From NCBI GenBank assembly GCA_964647745.1, contig CAZYJG010000054.1:1-9941 (forward strand): DNA of 9,941 bases. Reading direction: 5' to 3'. Numbering within the stretch: position 1 is the stretch's first letter; every line of letters starts with the position of its first letter. The DNA comes from Thiopontia sp964647745. Its GTDB lineage: Bacteria > Pseudomonadota > Gammaproteobacteria > GCF-002020875. Shown piece after piece: positions 6,984 to 9,941 of this stretch. The notes under the pieces were generated by a model. That model ran no database searches. It worked only from the letters and a program-made list of their open reading frames with translations, and was not told the origin of the DNA. Both the position numbers and the translations under genes were made by a program.

Positions 6984-7784
6984 ATGGGATTCATGCAGGG
7001 AAAAAGGGCGCTGATTGTCGGTGTCGCCAGTAACCGTTCAATCGCCTGGGGGATTGCCAGGGCGATGCATCGCGAGGGGGCCGAGATTGCCCTCACCTAC
7101 CAGGGTGAGAAGCTTAAGGGGCGTGTCGAGAAGCTTGCCGCAGAGTTGGGAAGCGATATCACCATCCCCTGCGATGTCTCCAGTGACGAGGAGATCAGAA
7201 ATACCTTCAAGCGCCTCTCCACCCACTGGGATGGTCTCGACTGCATGGTTCACTCGGTCGCCTTCTCGCCCAAGGGGGAGCTGGATGGACGTTTTGTCGA
7301 CTCGGTTACCCGGGAGGGGTTCAAGATTGCCCACGACATCAGCTCGTTCAGCTTTGCGGCACTGGCCCGTGAATCCCTGCCGATGATGGAGGGGCGCAAT
7401 GGCTCAATGCTGACCCTGAGCTATCTGGGTGCGGTACGCTCCATCCCCCACTACAATGTGATGGGGCTGGCCAAGGCAAGTCTGGAGGCCAATGTTCGAG
7501 CACTGGCTGCCGATCTGGGACCGGATGGCATTCGTGTCAATGGTCTCTCTGCAGGCCCGATCAAGACACTGGCAGCCAAGGGGATTGGCGACTTCAACCT
7601 GCTGCTCGACTACTCGGAGAAGAACTCACCACTGCGCCGCAATGTCACCATTGACGAGGTTGGCAACGTCGGGGCCTTCCTCTGCTCCGATCTCAGCTCC
7701 GGCGTCACCGGTGAGATCACCTATGTGGATGGTGGATACAACACGACAGGGATGGGGATCTATGGAATCGCGGATGGCTCTTGA
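6984..7784 (+). CDS. fabI: Enoyl-[acyl-carrier-protein] reductase, NADH-type FabI
   Basis: This 266-residue cytoplasmic enzyme catalyses the last step of each type II fatty-acid elongation cycle, reducing trans-2-enoyl-ACP to acyl-ACP with NAD(P)H. It is a short-chain dehydrogenase fold of the usual length (E. coli 262). The divergent cofactor motif GVASNRSIAWGIA is at 13-25. The catalytic set is complete: Tyr147 (LSYLGA), Tyr157 (HYNVMG) and Lys164 (LAKASLEA), corresponding to E. coli Tyr146, Tyr156 and Lys163. REGFKIAHDIS (110-120), SAGPIKTLAA (189-198) and GEITYVDGGY (243-252) are also family signatures. The frame extends upstream to a TTG at 6954, but ATG 6984 fits the conserved N-terminus (MGF.QGKRALIVG) and has AGGA six bases before it. 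Position 93 is Ala where E. coli has the triclosan-relevant Gly93. It stands alone, divergent from the transporter and convergent with ppiD. Confidence 0.98.
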   Translation: MGFMQGKRALIVGVASNRSIAWGIARAMHREGAEIALTYQGEKLKGRVEKLAAELGSDITIPCDVSSDEEIRNTFKRLSTHWDGLDCMVHSVAFSPKGELDGRFVDSVTREGFKIAHDISSFSFAALARESLPMMEGRNGSMLTLSYLGAVRSIPHYNVMGLAKASLEANVRALAADLGPDGIRVNGLSAGPIKTLAAKGIGDFNLLLDYSEKNSPLRRNVTIDEVGNVGAFLCSDLSSGVTGEITYVDGGYNTTGMGIYGIADGS

Positions 7785-7797
7785 GGGCTTTCCAGAA

Positions 7798-7930
7798 TAA
7801 CCGTTCAGACCCCCCAATGAATAATTGCAAACTATCGTCATTCCCGCGCAGGCGGGAATCTATGTCTGTAACGCACTGATTGATGGATGCCCGCCTGCGC
7901 GGGCATGACGGCAGGGGGTTTGAACGGTTA
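7798..7930. repeat. Nested inverted-repeat element, MITE-like, with dRS3-type palindromes
   Basis: The outer arms are 17 bp (7798-7814 TAACCGTTCAGACCCCC; 7914-7930 its inverse complement with one mismatch). The inner arms are 25 bp (7836-7860 and 7886-7910, 23 of 25 matching). Each inner arm is itself a short palindrome: ATTCCCGCGCAGGCGGGAAT (7840-7859) and ATGCCCGCCTGCGCGGGCAT (7887-7906). The first fits the ATTCCC-N8-GGGAAT consensus described for the neisserial dRS3 repeat. Imperfect direct repeats CTTTCCAGA (7788-7796) and CTCTCCAGA (7931-7939) flank the element, as an old target duplication might. No ORF is encoded. It starts 13 bases after the fabI stop. Origin as a non-autonomous mobile element is inference; the repeat geometry is read directly. 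Confidence 0.8.
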
Positions 7931-7952
7931 CTCTCCAGACAACCAATAGCGC

Positions 7953-7980
7953 AAAAAGCCCGGCACTTGCCGGGCTTTTT
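7953..7980. terminator. Bidirectional intrinsic terminator between fabI and ppiD
   Basis: AAAAAGCCCGGC (7953-7964) and GCCGGGCTTTTT (7969-7980) form a perfect 12-bp stem with the four-base loop ACTT. The GC core is flanked by A5 on one side and T5 on the other, so it gives a U-tract in both directions. This suits the convergent arrangement: it can stop fabI transcripts on the plus strand and ppiD transcripts on the minus strand. It sits 24 bases beyond the ppiD stop and about 170 beyond the fabI stop. Confidence 0.95.
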
Positions 7981-8004
7981 GTTGGGAGAGGCTACCCTCT
8001 TCGA

Positions 8005-9933
8005 TCAGTTCAGCTGATCCTCATGAATAACAACCTCCGCGCTCTCTCGCAGACTGGCCACATAGCTCTGATAGTGGCTCATCACATTGCGATTGGCCAG
8101 ATCCCGACGCAGCGCCTCCTGCTCCTTCTCACCCATTGCATCCAGGGTACCGTCCTCAACCGCACTGAGCTCAATCAGGGCATAACCTCCCCCCTGCAGC
8201 TCACTGCCTGCGTAGAGCACTTCGCCGGAGAGCAGTTCATCCGCATTGATGCGGAACAGGCGTGACACCACCTCAGGCGGGAGCGACTGGTTCCTGCGAT
8301 CAACATTTTCGACCTCACTCCACTCCACTGCAGCCTGCTCGGCCACACCCTGTGGATCCACCTCTCCATTCTGGATCTTCTGCAACAGCTCCAGCCCCTG
8401 GTTACGTGCCTCTACCCGGGCACGCTGGTTGAGAATCGCCTCAACAACCTGTTGGCGCACCTCATCCAGCGGTTTTCTGGTGGCAGGCTTGTGCTCATGG
8501 ATACGGACGACCACCATGCGATCCTCCGCGAGCTCAATCGGATCACTGTTCTTGCCGTTGAGCAGCACCATGTCGGAGAAGGCCTCCTTGACCACCCCGG
8601 GATTGGTCGCAATCCCGCTCGATCCGCCCTGACGGGTAAAGAGGTCGCTCCTGCCAACACTCAGCCCCACCGCCTCTGCCGCACCATCGAGTGTATCCGG
8701 CTCCTCGTAGGCGATATTGGCAATGGTCTCGGCATGTTCGAAAAAGAGATCCTCTGCAGCGCGTCGCCTCAGCTCTGCACTGAGCTCACCACGCACCGCC
8801 TCAAAGGGGCGAATCTCCTCGGCCTGGATCTCCTCGAGACGAATCAGATGGAAACCAAAGGGGGTACGAACCGGCTCTGAGACCTCTCCCACCTTCATCG
8901 AGAAGACCGCCTCATCAAACTCCGGCACCATGATGCCACGCGGGAAGAAGTCGAGATCACCCCCAACCGAGGCGGAGCCCGGATCATCCGAATACTCTGC
9001 TGCCAACGCCTCAAACGACTCCCCTGCAGCCAGCTTCGACCGAACCTCGTCCAGCCGTGCCTGGGCAGCGCTGGTGGCAGCCTCGTCCGCCCCCTCAGCC
9101 AGCTCAATCAGGATATGGCGTGCGTGGCGCTCCTCATCTGCCAGCATCCCCCCCTTGCGCTCCTCATAGAGCTTCTCCAGGGCGCCCTCTTCAACGGGGA
9201 CATCCCGTGCAAGATCGGCAACGGCGAGCTCGATATAGTCCAGACTGACCTGCTCCGGGATCTCATAGGCGGTGGCATTCAACTCATACTGTGCAGCAAT
9301 CTCCTCACTATCAACCACACGGTTCCTGATACGCTCAAGTGAGGCTGGAATGGTCAGGAGACGCATCGACCGCTGCTGGTTCTGCAGTCGAGCCGCCTCG
9401 CTCAACTCCTGTGGGGTAACAAAGGCGGCGTGACGGAAGGCGGTCAAGAGCTGGGACTGCATCAGATCGGTACGCAGCCCACTCTCGAAAAACGGCTTGC
9501 TCATCCCCTGTGCAGAGAGCAGCTGCTCATAGAGTGCCGGACTGAACTTGCCATCATGCTGGAACGCCTCTATACGCTCTATCTGCCCAAACAGCAGCTC
9601 ATCACTGATGCGGAAACCATCATCCACCACAGCCTGTGTCAGGAGATCATTCTCGATCATTGCATCCAGCACCGCACGGCGCATCTGCGGATTCTCCATC
9701 ATCTCCGGCCGGTAGCTTGACCCCATCAGGGAACGCAGCTTCTCGCGCTGCTGCTGCAGAGAGCGCTGGTAGTCACGCAGAGTGATCTCTGCACTGTTGA
9801 CCTGGGCCACCACTGCACCACTCCCCCCCTCAAAGTAGGAGTTAATCCCCCAGAGGGCAAATGGGATAATCAACAGTCCGACAATGACCCAGGCTATCCA
9901 GCTCTGCGCCTGATCATGAATACTCTGCAACAT
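8005..9933 (-). CDS. ppiD: PpiD-type membrane-anchored periplasmic peptidyl-prolyl isomerase/chaperone
   Basis: This 642-residue protein is anchored by one N-terminal helix (about 13-31, after MLQSIHDQAQSW), with the bulk in the periplasm. In E. coli, PpiD (623 residues) sits near the SecYEG exit and helps newly exported proteins fold. Residues about 35-185 form the SurA-like chaperone region (AQVNSAEITLRDYQ at 43-56). A parvulin domain spans about 266-368: ERHARHILIEL (268-278), LAAGESFEALAAEYSDDPGSASVGGDLDFFPRG split over 301-333, and FGFHLIRLEE (359-368). His273 and His362 are at the two conserved parvulin histidine positions. A second, more degenerate PpiC/SurA-like C-terminal region follows (about 380-625). 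The ATG at 9933 gives the expected N-terminus; only eight bases upstream are visible, so promoter and ribosome binding site cannot be judged. It is convergent with fabI. Confidence 0.93.
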   Translation of the reverse strand: MLQSIHDQAQSWIAWVIVGLLIIPFALWGINSYFEGGSGAVVAQVNSAEITLRDYQRSLQQQREKLRSLMGSSYRPEMMENPQMRRAVLDAMIENDLLTQAVVDDGFRISDELLFGQIERIEAFQHDGKFSPALYEQLLSAQGMSKPFFESGLRTDLMQSQLLTAFRHAAFVTPQELSEAARLQNQQRSMRLLTIPASLERIRNRVVDSEEIAAQYELNATAYEIPEQVSLDYIELAVADLARDVPVEEGALEKLYEERKGGMLADEERHARHILIELAEGADEAATSAAQARLDEVRSKLAAGESFEALAAEYSDDPGSASVGGDLDFFPRGIMVPEFDEAVFSMKVGEVSEPVRTPFGFHLIRLEEIQAEEIRPFEAVRGELSAELRRRAAEDLFFEHAETIANIAYEEPDTLDGAAEAVGLSVGRSDLFTRQGGSSGIATNPGVVKEAFSDMVLLNGKNSDPIELAEDRMVVVRIHEHKPATRKPLDEVRQQVVEAILNQRARVEARNQGLELLQKIQNGEVDPQGVAEQAAVEWSEVENVDRRNQSLPPEVVSRLFRINADELLSGEVLYAGSELQGGGYALIELSAVEDGTLDAMGEKEQEALRRDLANRNVMSHYQSYVASLRESAEVVIHEDQLN

Positions 9934-9941
9934 GCTCTAGT

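Noticed and set aside
7836..7910. CRISPR-like repeats in the fabI-ppiD gap
   Set aside because: There are only two copies, in inverted orientation, each palindromic, with no spacer series. This fits a palindromic dispersed repeat and not a CRISPR array.
7785..8004. tRNA or other structured RNA gene in the fabI-ppiD gap
   Set aside because: All structure there is explained by the nested inverted repeat and the terminator. No cloverleaf or tRNA consensus boxes were found.

Overview
The window looks like chromosomal DNA of a GC-rich gammaproteobacterium. The evidence is a FabI very close to the E. coli enzyme, a PpiD-type membrane chaperone, a Gram-negative signal peptide on the solute-binding protein, and dispersed palindromic repeats common in proteobacteria. 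A free-living or symbiotic sulfur-oxidising relative (Chromatiales-like) would fit, but that is inference only. Gene density is high: six genes, no RNA genes, no phage or plasmid genes, and three short intergenic stretches that are all accounted for below.

Layout. Bases 1-146 (+) hold the last 47 codons of a gene resembling the C-terminus of a glutathione S-transferase family protein. It runs tail-to-tail into a four-gene minus-strand operon and overlaps its end by 15 bp. Read in transcription order, from about 6927 down to 132, the operon encodes: a solute-binding protein (6861-4681) with both a signal peptide and a C-terminal membrane anchor; a YejB/DppB-type permease (4678-3701); a YejE/DppC-type permease with about 200 extra N-terminal residues (3592-2150); and a single protein with two fused ATPase domains (2153-132). 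This order matches yejABEF-type oligopeptide (microcin C-type) importers, but the proteins are not close enough to E. coli Yej for me to assign symbols. Junctions are tight (2-bp gap, 4-bp ATGA overlap), except for 108 bp between the permease genes that is filled by a 72-bp imperfect palindrome.

The operon's promoter region (6862-6983) is shared with the divergent fabI gene (6984-7784, +), the enoyl-ACP reductase of fatty-acid synthesis. fabI is followed by a nested inverted-repeat element of 133 bp (7798-7930) and a strong bidirectional terminator (7953-7980). The terminator separates fabI from convergent ppiD (9933-8005, -), which encodes a membrane-anchored periplasmic folding factor and fills the rest of the window.

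How it fits together. The four transporter proteins can form a complete ABC importer: a tethered receptor, a permease heterodimer and a fused ATPase dimer. fabI and ppiD are housekeeping genes with no evident link to transport. The most unusual part is the transporter architecture: a membrane-tethered receptor, a permease with an extra predicted periplasmic domain, and a twin-ATPase carrying two identically spaced four-cysteine motifs. The second most unusual part is the MITE-like nested palindrome after fabI. No defence, CRISPR, biosynthetic or mobile-gene system is visible.
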